This document shows, one piece after another, positions 50,192-60,729 of a DNA stretch of 64,000 bases (positions are counted from its first letter, which is position 1; each line of letters begins with the position of its first letter). Position numbers and translations under genes: made by a program. The notes below the pieces were generated by a model, which saw only the letters and a list, made by a program, of their open reading frames with translations, had not been told where the DNA came from and searched no databases. The stretch comes from Flabesymbios commensalis (Eukaryota; Annelida; Polychaeta; Terebellida; Flabelligeridae), in the NCBI GenBank assembly GCA_964017125.1, contig OZ024912.1, positions 81,226,892 through 81,290,891 of the forward strand, written 5' to 3'.

Positions 50192-50297
50192 AAACACGAG
50201 ACGTTGGCCCAGTGCTAGACTATTGCTGGGTGACCGTCTGCAACGCTGGCCCAGCAATGGTCTAGCCTTGGGCCAACGTCTTGTGTTTTCCGGGCTA
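50192..50297. mobile_element. CAAACACGAGACG palindromic element
   Basis: CAAACACGAGACGTTGGCCC ... GGGCCAACGTCTTGTGTTTTC around CCGTCTGCAACGCTGG. The paralogue at 57510-57605 has diverged arms. Confidence 0.6.
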
Positions 50298-51018
50298 CAC
50301 GTTTTAGTATCGGCGTTATATATGTACATTCCCTACAGTGTGGTGTTTAGTTTGGAGACAACATACATGCTCGGTGTATTATGTATGTGACTCTTACAAA
50401 GCTCGCGTCATGTTCGTGTTGATTATATTTCGTGGTGTTTAAATATCAACAATAGTCCTAAATGAACAAAAATAAGTTGTTTCCAGTTTTTCTTCTACTC
50501 TTCTATTCGTTGTATGTGGAAAATCCAAGATGATGGAGACTGATGCAGAAATCATGATTTTACTACACTTTCCACTTTCAACAAAAGTTGAAAAAGAGGC
50601 TTATAAATGAAAAACAAAGAAAACATATTTTGTTATGAAGATATTTATCTGAGATGTATAAAATGGATGCCGAATAAACTGTGGTAAACACATAAATATG
50701 CAAATGTGGTTGATTAAATTAAACAACGCATATTTACAGGTGATTGTGATTTTTTTCATCCATGTGAAGTTGTGTATTTGACATGATAAAAAGTATTGAA
50801 ACCATTATAATCGTGCTTAGCGCTTAAAGGGTTATAATTTTAACCCTTACAGCGCTGAAAAGTGTTTGCATTAATTATGAAGACCAGAGGGTTTTTCGAT
50901 TTGAAATCATCATAAATGCCTTACTTAGCTCTTTCTGCTTCATTTGAATACCCATATTATGGGTCTACGGTCATTATAAATATTTTAATTCTTTCAGTGC
51001 GGGGATCGTCTTTAGACG

Positions 51019-51384
51019 TCAGAATGTGACGTCTATAGACTTATTATTGGAAATTATGATAAATACGAATATTACAATTAATTCAATTATTTCAACCACT
51101 TGCGTTTTTGTTGATAAGAATTTTAATTTGACAATGTTCACAGTGATGTCACACATTGTGATGCTTGTTGTGAAATAAAGAAATACAAATTTAAAAATTG
51201 TGACAAACGAACATTTTTCTTCCTGTACATAAACTACACTTTTAGAACGTGCTGCAGGTTCTAGGTTTTCTATTAGTTTTTTTTTCTCTTTTGGCTTATA
51301 AAAATTGTCGTTTGGTTCATTTTCAAGATTAAAATTAAATATAGGCCTAATTACCGCAGTATATCCCTGACTCAGGTTACACAA
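51019..51384 (-). other. Open frame of unknown meaning
   Basis: Open for 121 codons on the minus strand with a hydrophobic stretch (FKFVFLYFTTSITM). It lies next to a half MITE whose hairpin it partly overlaps. No homology recognised, no splice or start evidence; most likely chance. Confidence 0.15.
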
Positions 51385-51489
51385 GATTTGAGAACTACTT
51401 AGTACTATTGTTGATAGCGTTGTATGTGATGTAAAGTGAAAGACAATAAGATGGTATGATGAAGGACTCTACTTAAATCTAATACTGTA

Positions 51490-51690
51490 GAACTGGTAAT
51501 ATTCGCGAGGTTTTAATATTCGCGAATTTTGCAAGGAGGACAAATTAGCGAATTCAAGAATTTCGCGAAAATTATTGTTATAATAGCAATAATGAAAAAA
51601 ATGAAAATTCGCGAATTCTAAACTTCGTAAACAGTCCCAAAATAAAAAATTCGTGAAAATTCAAACACGCAAAAATAATCAGATCTACGG
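51490..51690. mobile_element. TTCGCGAA palindromic MITE
   Basis: TACTGTAGAACTGGTAATAT..TCGCGA ... CAAAAATAATCAGATCTACGGTA. Another copy at 56845-57058. Ends start TA-CTGTAGAT. Confidence 0.65.
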
Positions 51691-52013
51691 TATATATATG
51701 TCACCCTGAAGTTTGGAAGAAGAGTACATTCTTGATCTGTTGATAAAGATTCAGCAAATTTCATAATAATTCAGCGCTGTATGGGTAAACCCTTATACAC
51801 CACTGGAATCTACTTTAGACGTCAGAATCTGACGTTCATAGAAGACGTCAGATTCTGACGTCAGATCCCGACAATGCAAGAGTAAAATATTTATAATGGT
51901 CGTAGATCCATAACATGTATAGGTATTCGAATGAAGCGGAAAAAGTTAAATAAGACTTTTATGAATATGACCTCTTCTAAGTGAACAACCTCTTGGTCTC
52001 ATCAGAAAATATC

Positions 52014-52389
52014 AAATGAATGAATGAATGAATGAATGAATGAATGAATGAATGAATGAATGAATGAATGAATAAATGAATGAATGAATGAATGAATGAA
52101 TGAATGAATGAATGAATGAATGAATGAATGAATGAATGAATGAATGAATGAATGAATGAATGAATGGAAAAATGAATAAATGAATAAATGAATAAATGAA
52201 TAAATGAATAAATGAATGAATGAATGAATGAATGAATGAATGAATGAATGAATGAATGAATGAATGAATGAATGGATAAATGAATGAATGAATGAATGAC
52301 TGACTGACTGACTGACTGAATGAATGAATGAATGAATGAATGAATGAATGAATGAATGAATGAATGAATGAATGAATGAATGAATGAAT
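52014..52389. repeat. (TGAA)n microsatellite with variant blocks
   Basis: Long TGAA array with a TAAA-containing block (about 52175-52215) and a CTGA block (about 52299-52318). Confidence 0.95.
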
Positions 52390-53739
52390 TATGTTTTATG
52401 CATGTGTATCGAGTAGGCTAAACTGAACCACGGTACGTCGCGAGATTAGAACGAACATAGGCCCTACGCAATATCAAATAACCACACCAATTTTTTAGCA
52501 CCCTGCCCCAGTTTCGAAACCTGGAACCAAACCATACGACTTACAAATTTAGGAATGTAGCTATCGTGCTGCCAACATGTTCTGTGTATCTTTTTTATAA
52601 TGTAGGCCTACAGCTATGATTTTGACGCATCTTCCAATTTGTCGCAGGCATATTGCTTTTCAAACCCCTTTGTTGTGTTACCGGTATCTTTATTGTTAAC
52701 CCTCCTCAAATTAAACAAATATTGAGTAATTTTATCCACTTGAATTAAGTTGTGGGTCGATGTAGCGAGGCACAACTTCAAGTGGGTGAAAATTTAAATT
52801 ACATATGTGATCCAGCTTTCAGGATTAATACTTAAAACTGAGCTGTCATATCATTTTCTTTTATAATATAAATTCACCCAAACCTCACATAGAACTACAT
52901 AGAGAATATTCATGCTTAGTGTTTCCCATCGGGTACACGACATTAGTGCAACGTTGTCATTGACGTTGATTCAACGTCGCAACAACATCGTGTGCCCAAT
53001 GGGTTGTAAATAACTGATAAAAATTAACACTGCTGATAACAACATTGTTTTTATAGCTGGTGGTGGAAGTTATTTTCCATTCGTGGATTTTGTGTTGTGT
53101 TTAGTATATCTATAAGTACCTCATAAGTATGACAAAACACCAATTACCATCCCAATGTTGGTTTCATGTTGTGCTACCGTCTACGACGCTAGCCCAACGT
53201 CAAACCAGCATTGTTGTATGTCAAGTCTATGACATAAAAATACCTCATATTAAAGCATGATAAAGCATAGGACTCGCATCCAATACTGTTTTAATGCTGG
53301 GCAATCGTCGTCGACGCTGTCCCAACATTAGACCAGAGGAGAGTGTCTCTCGTCAAGTGATGACAAACCTTAGGTCATCAGGTGATTGTCGCGCCGGGTA
53401 AAGTTCAGCAGCGGAACATTATTTATACTCTGACTATATTTAGATGTCATAGCTTTGACACCTCTGATATCCTAATTAGAACACAAAAACATTTTACCTG
53501 GATCATTCAAAAACTATTCCATGTCTTTTCTGAGGAGCAGAATTTTGCCCTGGATCATGTTCAATTGTGTCACAATACGGAGTGGAAAAATCACTACCGG
53601 TCCATAGAATTAGTCGAGCTATGTATATGGCGTGTTGTATCACTTTGTATCAGCATGTATGGCCTAGTTAACCCTTCAGGCGCTGAAATATTTTGTATAA
53701 ACCATGGGGACCAACGGGTTATTTTCAATTTCAAATCAC

Positions 53740-56370
53740 CAAGTGAACAAGTGAACAAGTGAACAAGTGATTTATTACTGTTGTCTTTTTTAAAGACATG
53801 CAGTGCCAGGCAAAGCTGGAATATACATGATTAATACAATAATGAACATGCAACTCTTCTCGATTTTAGCTATACACACAATAAATAGTTAAAATGATTA
53901 TGATGTGGAGAAACGTCAAGTGAACGCATATTATGTAATCATTAAATTACAGTTGAATTAAAAACTATTCATAATTTTAGATATAAAGGTGCACAAATTT
54001 CTGAGTATATTTCCGGACGTAATATTCAGCAACGTGTGTAGCTTCAATGTAGATGGACTTGTATGCTATTGTTTTAAGAGGAGTTCTATTCTCTCTGTCT
54101 TAAAAAAATCACATACGAGCAAGTAATGAAATTCATCGCCAAAGTCTCTTGGTGCAATGTCACACTTGGTACATACACGGGTGTCCCGGAGAACCCGTTT
54201 TCTACAGCCAGTTTCTATCGGCAACCTGTGATTTCTGCAGCGGAATTTAGTAAATATAATTTTCAGCTTACGTGGTAAAGAAATCAAGTAATTTTCAAAA
54301 GTAAAAGTGGTCTTGACCGTTCTATAAATTATACACTTTCCAGACTCGTTGATTTCTGTTATCCATTGATGGATAAACTGGTCTCTCAGTGTCACTTTTA
54401 TTGACTGTCTAAAACACTCACGGCTTGCCGATAGAGACTGGCGGTAGAGAAATACCAGATAAACCTATATTATTTAATGTGTCTTTGACAAACTTAAGCC
54501 ATGGTGACGTATAAGTATCCAAAACATGCAATTTAAGTAATAATCTATATAATATTGAAGAAATTTTATTACATCTATTATTTTCATCACATATGATAAG
54601 TGAGCTCCAAAATAGTAGCACTCTTGATTTAATATTTACAATTAGAGGAGGAGTGCCGACTTCACCATACACCATATATGAACATGTAAATTTATTAACA
54701 TTTGATATATATTTGAAAAATTGTAATTGTAATTTCTCGATAATATCGATGTTCTCACTTCCACATATTTCACAACCATATGTAATAATGGGAACAACTA
54801 TATGGTTAAACAGTTTAAGAAGAACATCAAGAGGTAAAAATAAACACATAGCTTTACGTAATAGAGAGAACATTTCCCTACTACCTTTCTCATATAATTT
54901 CTGTTTTGCTTTGTTAAATTTCCCATTGTAATTAAAAATAAGCCCAAGATATTGGTAATCCCTGACAATTTCTAATTTAACATTACCAAACGTAAATTCT
55001 GGGATTTTTTCTTACATAGCCACGAGAGAATACCAACACTTTTGTTTTGGATACATTAATTTTGAGCTTCCATAGTGTACAATATTGATCCATTGCATGT
55101 AGAGCTAGCTACAATTCTCTCGGACTCTCTGCTAAAATGACAGTATCGTCTGCGTAGAGAATAACATAAAGCTTTAAATACGTGTCAAGATTAATATCGT
55201 TTAAAAGATCAGAAATGTTATTGTTAATAAATGACAATCCATTGTATTTGGTGCTTAAATAATCTTTTAAATCAGACAGAAAAATAGAAAATAACAATGG
55301 TGATAAATTTTCACCCTGGCGAACACCTGTTTTACGAGCAAAATATCCTGATGTTTTACCAGACATCGAAATGCAAGATTTCGCGTTATTATACATTGAA
55401 TAAATTGACTTAATAAATTTTCCACCAATACCCTTTGCTAGTAGTTTAGACCATAGCGCAGCCCTGTTCACCGTGTCAAATGCTTTGTTGTAGTCCACGA
55501 AACAGCAGTACAATCTCTTTTTCTTAAACAAATATAGATCAATTAGTGTCTTTAAGGAAAAAATGTGATCAGCAGTTAAAAAACCTTGCCTAAATCCTGC
55601 TTGTTCATTTCCTATAATATCACACGACTTAGAATAAGAGGTTAATCTGGTATTGATACAGCTTGTAAAGAGCTTTCCCAGACAACTAAGAATAGTAATT
55701 CCACGATAATTCGACGGGTCCCTGGGGTCACCCTTGTTTTTAAAAATTGGTTTTATTATACCTAAACACCAGTCTGTGGGAATAAATTCGCTCTCAAGTA
55801 TTACATTAAAAAGCCTAACTATTATTTCTATTTATATCCGGGGAATTCTTGATAAATTCATTTAAAATTAAATCTATTCCTCCACATTTATTGTTTTTTA
55901 ATGTTTTCATTGCTTTTTTCACTTCAATTTCAATAAAAGGTTCATTTAAAATTTGATTATATATGTTAATGTCGAGATTTGGCCTATCAATGATATCTTC
56001 TCCGTTCCCAGAATTCAAACTCTCAAAATGTTTTTTAAAAGTATCCAGTGGTAAGTCGTTTACAGATTGAGGGGGTCTATCTTTGTTTATAATTTCCCAA
56101 AAATCTTTTGGGTTATTTGAACTCAGATTACGAATTTGTTTTGCAATTTTACTTTTGTATTTGTTGAATGACGTGTTAATTTCCTTTTTGTATTCTTTGC
56201 TTGCATGCCTTAATTGTTGAAGTGATTGGTTGTTCTTAAGTGTTCGATACTTATTTTAAAATCGTATATAGTTGTGTCGTTTAGTCAACTACACTCGCAT
56301 TTTTACATGTGAATTTACCAAGGTCTTTATCATTATGACATCTTCCATTCAGTATATACATCCCTATATT
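53740..56370 (-). mobile_element. 5'-truncated LINE (Jockey/CR1-like reverse transcriptase)
   Basis: Minus strand. Upstream reverse transcriptase residues lie at 56018-55540: KAMKTLKNNKCGGIDLILNEF, then GNEQAGFRQ. The palm is at 55531-55109 with CCFVDYNKAFDTV, GVRQGENLSPLLF and catalytic YADDTVIL. The thumb-like part is at 54873-54418, including VVPIITYGCEI. The C-terminal Cys/His motif is at 54395-54066, CTKCDIAPRDFGDEFHYLLVC. The frame shifts at least three times. The 3' end has a tail of TTCACTTG units (53740-53770), as in several LINE clades. It interrupts a MITE (ATTTCAAATCA|) that continues as ATTTCAAATCATCATAAATG in copy 1 near 44463, so it inserted after the duplication. The clade assignment is tentative. 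Confidence 0.85.
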
Positions 56371-56844
56371 TTTACAAAGTCCACAATATAGTGCATCGCT
56401 CTTTTACAAATATTATCATCTGAAATAATAAATCGGCTGGCACCAAGTCAAACTATCCTCGCACCGGGTCCAGAGTGAGAGGATGAGTGAAACATACCAA
56501 GGCCCAATAAATAACGAGTGGAATTTTAAACACTGGAGCACTGATGTCGACAAGAATGATGTTTCAGTATTTTCTTCAGCATTTCTGCACCTAATTTTAA
56601 AAAGTGAAACATATCTCTCACATGGCGCAGATATTTTTAGTAACCTAATTTTTTAATTTTCAAGTAATTTTGTAAAAAAAAAGAAATTTTTCTGCACTTG
56701 AAGTTGTGGATCGCAGTAGCGAGGTACAACTTCAAGTGACGGAAATATTATTTGATAGCTCAGACCTGTATGGGTTTTTTGACGTCTAAAGTCTGTATAT
56801 GTTTTTTGAACGTTAGATTCTGACGTCTAATGTCTTTTTTTGAA

Positions 56845-57058
56845 ATACTGTAGATCTGGTAATATTCGCGAGGTTTTAATTTTCGCGATTTCTCAAGGAC
56901 GACGAATTCGCGAATTCAAGAATCTCCCGAAAAATATTATTATTATAATAGCGCCACTGGAGAAAAATGAAAATTCGCGAATTTCAAACTTCGTGAAAAG
57001 TACAAAAATCAGAAATTTGCGAAAATTTAAACACGCGAAAATTACCATATCTGCAGTA
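56845..57058. mobile_element. TTCGCGAA palindromic MITE, second copy
   Basis: TACTGTAGATCTGGTAATAT ... GAAAATTACCATATCTGCAGTA. TA at both ends fits TA target duplication. Inserted inside a GACGTC-family sequence. Confidence 0.7.
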
Positions 57059-58083
57059 TTCAGACGTCAGATTCTAAAGTCTCTATGGGTTTTTAGACAT
57101 CAGATTCTCACGTCTAAGGTCTAAGTCGAGTGTGGTGCGTGCTTGTATGCATGTTTTGAATATACGATTTTTGAATCAAAAATGGTAGATGGTAAAACTC
57201 GAAAAAAATGGTCAACGGTAAAACTTGAAAAAATAGTAGACGGTGAATTTAAAAAAAAATCGAAAAAAATGGTACACAGAAAAAAATAATGTCCTGTTTG
57301 TTGGGATAGTTTATTTAGACGGGCCAATGAAACTACAGTATGTAGGCCTGTGTAGGCCTGTAAGCTCAACAGACGACGGCACAATGTTGGGCCATCGTCG
57401 CAGACGTTGGCTCAACATTGTGACGCGGTCTGGTCTTCCGGTTTTTCACGTCAGCAGATAATCTGGACAGTGACAACTGAGATTTACAACTGACAGTTCT
57501 TGGCGCATTTCCAACAAACACTGAAATGCTAGTCCAAAGTTAGCCCACCATCTACGACGCTGGCCCAGCAATGGACCAGCGCTGGGCCAACGTATGTTTT
57601 CGGAGCTAGGCGTTTCAGTATCGGCTGGTATACATGTATGTACACTTGCTACAGTGCAAAGTGTGACGTCTAGTTTTTTTAGTGGGGGGGGGGGGTGCCT
57701 ATTCCGTTATCCGTTATTTGGGTATTTTTAAAACTGTGATTCGCTATTGGGGTTTGTAATATCTGTGATTTTGGGGCAATTACCTGTTACTGATTTGATC
57801 CCTAAATATGAACTGTGATCAGAGATGATTTGTTTCTGATAACAGTGATTGCATGAATTATCCGTTATAAAAAATGTTTTTTTTTTTAAAATAAAATAAT
57901 AATGGATTTACAATTCAAGATAGCCCCCCCCCCCCCTATAGATTTTCGACTAGATTCACAGTATAAATGTGGTTATTACCTGTGACTATGATCGAACATA
58001 TGGTAAATAAATAGCTGTGAATTGTGATCAAGGGGGTATCCCCCCCCCTCTTAGTTTGGAGTCCTGCTCGGGGGGTGGAGGCC

Positions 58084-58275
58084 CTGGTGCAGTGGTTAAA
58101 GCTGCCTGATTGGAAAGTCGGAGATCGCGGGCTCAAACCCCACTCCGGCCTTCAAGTTGCAAAGAAATAAAATCTTCCCCGCTCACTCGCAATGATTCAA
58201 TATTGTGGGGACCGTGACCGAGAGGTCGAGTGCTCGGCCTCAGACCGCCAGGGCTCGAATTTCGAATCCTGTGTT
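58084..58275 (+). mobile_element. Two adjacent tRNA-derived SINE heads
   Basis: The first (58084-58145) has GTGCAGTGGTTAAAGC and GGGCTCAAACCCC as A and B boxes. The second (58207-58272) has GTGACCGAGAGGTCGAGTGC, CCTCAGACC and TTCGAATCC, close to a tRNA-Leu. Neither folds as a complete tRNA with paired acceptor ends. They lie in sequence absent from segmental copy 1. Confidence 0.6.
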
Positions 58276-58415
58276 TGGAGGGCAATCTCATCTCATTTAT
58301 CATTCATCTCACCATCCTCAAGAGGTTCACCTGGCCCAGTTTAGCCTATATATGCACAAAGGTATCTAAAAAAACCCTTTCATTTTATTCCATTTTCACC
58401 GTGCTCGGTGTATTA

Positions 58416-58653
58416 GGGGTCTTGTCAAGTTAAAAAAATTCCAAAAATCCGAGAAAAACTCGGATTGTCCAGACCACACCCACCCACACGCCTACCCATT
58501 TTTTTTTTCTTTGAAACATGTACAACAAAAAAAGCAACACAAAAAACACACTATTTCCAAAAAAAAAAAGAAATCCGAGTTGGGGCTTGACCCACCCACC
58601 CACTTCCGAGTTTTTCTCGGATTTTTGGAATTTGTTTAACTTGACAAAACCCT
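58416..58653. mobile_element. Harbinger-like MITE (238 bp)
   Basis: GGGGTCTTGTCAAGTTAAAA / TTTAACTTGACAAAACCC ends, then TCCGAGAAAAACTCGGA / TCCGAGTTTTTCTCGGA. Flanked by TTA (58413-58415, 58654-58656). Segmental copy 1 has the empty site GTGTATTATGTATG near 50380. A TTA duplication and GGG ends fit PIF/Harbinger. Confidence 0.75.
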
Positions 58654-58864
58654 TTACGTATGTAGCACAAACAGATCCCGCATGTTCATGTTCATTTAAA
58701 TCCATGGTGTTTTAATATCAACAATAGTAAAATGAACAAAAACAGTTGTTTCCATTTTTCTCCCACTCATTGTGGAAAAGGCTAAGATAGCCGCCACTGA
58801 TACTAAAATTCATGATTTTGCTACACTTTCGACCATAGTGTTGTGGGAAAAAACAAAACAAAAT

Positions 58865-59300
58865 ATTAAAGCGCTAAATTGAATAACTTAAATTTTCATC
58901 CACTTGAGGTTGTGGCTCGCTACCGCGATCCACAACCTCAAGTGGTTGAAAATTACAAGATAATTGTCTGAGAAGTACAAAAAAAGATGGCAGAAAAAGT
59001 GAACACATAATAAATTATATGCAGGCGTAGATGATTAAATTAAACAACGTATATCTACGGCTGATTGTCATTTCATAATTATCACTTCACCCGCCAAGGA
59101 AACTAATTTTAATTTTCACTCACTTGAAGGTGTGATTCGCCACCGCAACCCACAACTTCAAGTGGGTGAAAATGACTCAAGCTGGTATTGTCTAAATTCA
59201 AACCAAACATTAGCCCTTATCCTACTATGTTAATTTATTTAAATTTTCATCCACTTGAGGTTGTGTCTCGCTACCGCGATCCACAACCTCAAGTGGATGA
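58865..59300. mobile_element. ACTTGAGG / ACTTGAAG hairpin elements (three)
   Basis: CACTTGAGGTTGTGGCTCGC / CCACAACCTCAAGTG near 58900-58945, CACTTGAAGGTGTGATTCGC / CCACAACTTCAAGTG near 59117-59165, and CACTTGAGGTTGTGTCTCGC / CCACAACCTCAAGTG near 59252-59297. The GAGG variants pair with CCTC in their own arms. Confidence 0.65.
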
Positions 59301-59352
59301 AAATTACTCCTATTTGTTTATTTTGAGACCAAACTTTAACAAATATTGATGT

Positions 59353-59595
59353 TTAACCCGTAAAGCGCTGAATTAATTGGTAAAAAACATCTCAACCAAA
59401 AGGGGTCTTTTCAATTTGAAATCATCATAAATGTGTTAGTTAGTTATTTCCGATTCATTTGAAAACCTATGTTAGGGGTCTACGCCCATTATAAATATGT
59501 TTACACTTACAGTGCGGGGATAGACTTTAGTAGTCAGAATCTGACGTCTGTTCAGATTCTGACGACTAAAGTCGATCCCCGCTCTGTAAGGGTTA
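59353..59595. mobile_element. TTAA MITE, GACGTC family, reverse orientation
   Basis: TTAACCCGTAAAGCGCTG ... CTCTGTAAGGGTTAA. The hairpin here lies at the right end, showing that it marks one specific end of the element. Confidence 0.75.
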
Positions 59596-59739
59596 AACAG
59601 TAATTTCATTCGCAATAACAGTGATTGACTAATAAAACAGATAAAAAACGACTTTTGTCGTGATTAGCAGGCAAAGGGTTAACAAATCCTACTGATTATA
59701 CATCATTTTATATCACCATAAAAAAGGAATTTGACATGA

Positions 59740-59991
59740 TTAACCCTTTAAGCCCTCATGATGCATTATTGCATCATATTACATCCCTGAAAACAGACTT
59801 AATTTTCCCACAACTAACGATTTTAGAATGAAAATTTCCATGAAACTGTTTTACCAATACATTGCAATTTTCTTCAATTTTTCAGCTACTTCAAATCATC
59901 TTCATCCTCTACAAGTCGAGAATTGCGACAGCAATTCGCGTCTTGTAGATGATGAAGATGACAATGGTAAATTCGGGTTCGAAAGGGTTAA
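59740..59991. mobile_element. TTAA MITE, CTACAAG family
   Basis: TTAACCCTTTAAGCCCTCAT ... GGTTCGAAAGGGTTAA. Hairpin CTACAAGTCGAGAATTGC / GCAATTCGCGTCTTGTAG near the right end. Shares its right TTAA with the next element. Confidence 0.75.
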
Positions 59992-60219
59992 CCCTTACAG
60001 CGCTGATGTCGACTACAGTAGACATTCTGTTTTCTTATTAGCACATGTATAACCAGTTGTTAAAAGTAAAATATGTCTTCAATCTTGAAACATTGATATA
60101 AGTTGGGACATAAATTTCAGAAATCACATACATTTTCAGTCACTTGAAGTTGTGTGTCGCGGTAGCGAGACACAACTTCAAGTGACTGAAAATTCAAATT
60201 GAATAGCTCTAAGGGTTAA
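59988..60219. mobile_element. TTAA MITE, ACTTGAAG family (GCACTGATGTCGAC arm)
   Basis: TTAACCCTTACAGCGCTGAT ... CTCTAAGGGTTAA, hairpin at 60136-60190. Its left end, CTGATGTCGACTACAGTAGA, is the sequence related to the 43-bp minisatellite unit. Confidence 0.8.
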
Positions 60220-60679
60220 AGTATTGAAACCCATTATAGTCGTGCTTAGCGCTTAAAGGGTCTGGCCCAGGTCTAAAATCATAAAAAATCGGTGATTTTA
60301 TTCTGGCTTCTTAATATGACCTTATATGATGTAAACATGTCCATAGACTAGAACTGCAAAAGTTTTTAAATTTTTGTGCTACGCATTCACCAGTTAGGCT
60401 GCTCTGTCAACTGACTATTTCTTTGAGGTCTGGGAGGTTTTCACTCCCGGTTTTAATATTAATGATATGTGGAAATGTCTATGGTGTGACCGAGAAGGGA
60501 TCAAATGACGAGGTGTAAAGTATGTAACATGTTAAAGATCGTTATTTTAAATAGTTATGATGAGTATTTTAAATACCCTAAGTCTGTTTAATTGTGTAAA
60601 TGGCAAGCCGGAATGTAAGTGTACATATCATGCCGATATACGTGATTCACAGAACTAACCCTGCTAACCCTGCTGTACA

Positions 60680-60680
60680 T

Positions 60681-60727
<47 letters not shown>
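60680..60727. repeat. (TA)n microsatellite at the left edge of the inner element
   Basis: About 22 TA units; a shorter ATATATAT lies at the right edge (63505-63513). Confidence 0.9.

Positions 60728-60729
<2 letters not shown>

Larger units (their letters stand above)
43200..51018. repeat. Large tandem segmental duplication, copy 1
   Basis: Collinear with 52833-64000. Matching blocks are 43250-43720 / 52870-53350, 45740-45910 / 56385-56520, 49640-49900 / 56680-57250, 49960-50340 / 57290-57660, 50360-50570 / 58400-58825, 50690-50830 / 59020-60250 (in parts), and 50834-51018 / 63813-64000. No gene in either copy. Confidence 0.85.

Noticed and set aside
53382-53762. 126-codon plus-strand frame
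   Set aside because: Falls in segmentally duplicated noncoding sequence; the matching stretch at 43.7-44.2 kb does not preserve it.
58207-58275. Functional tRNA-Leu gene
   Set aside because: A and B boxes are recognisable but the acceptor and anticodon arms do not pair properly; better read as a SINE head.
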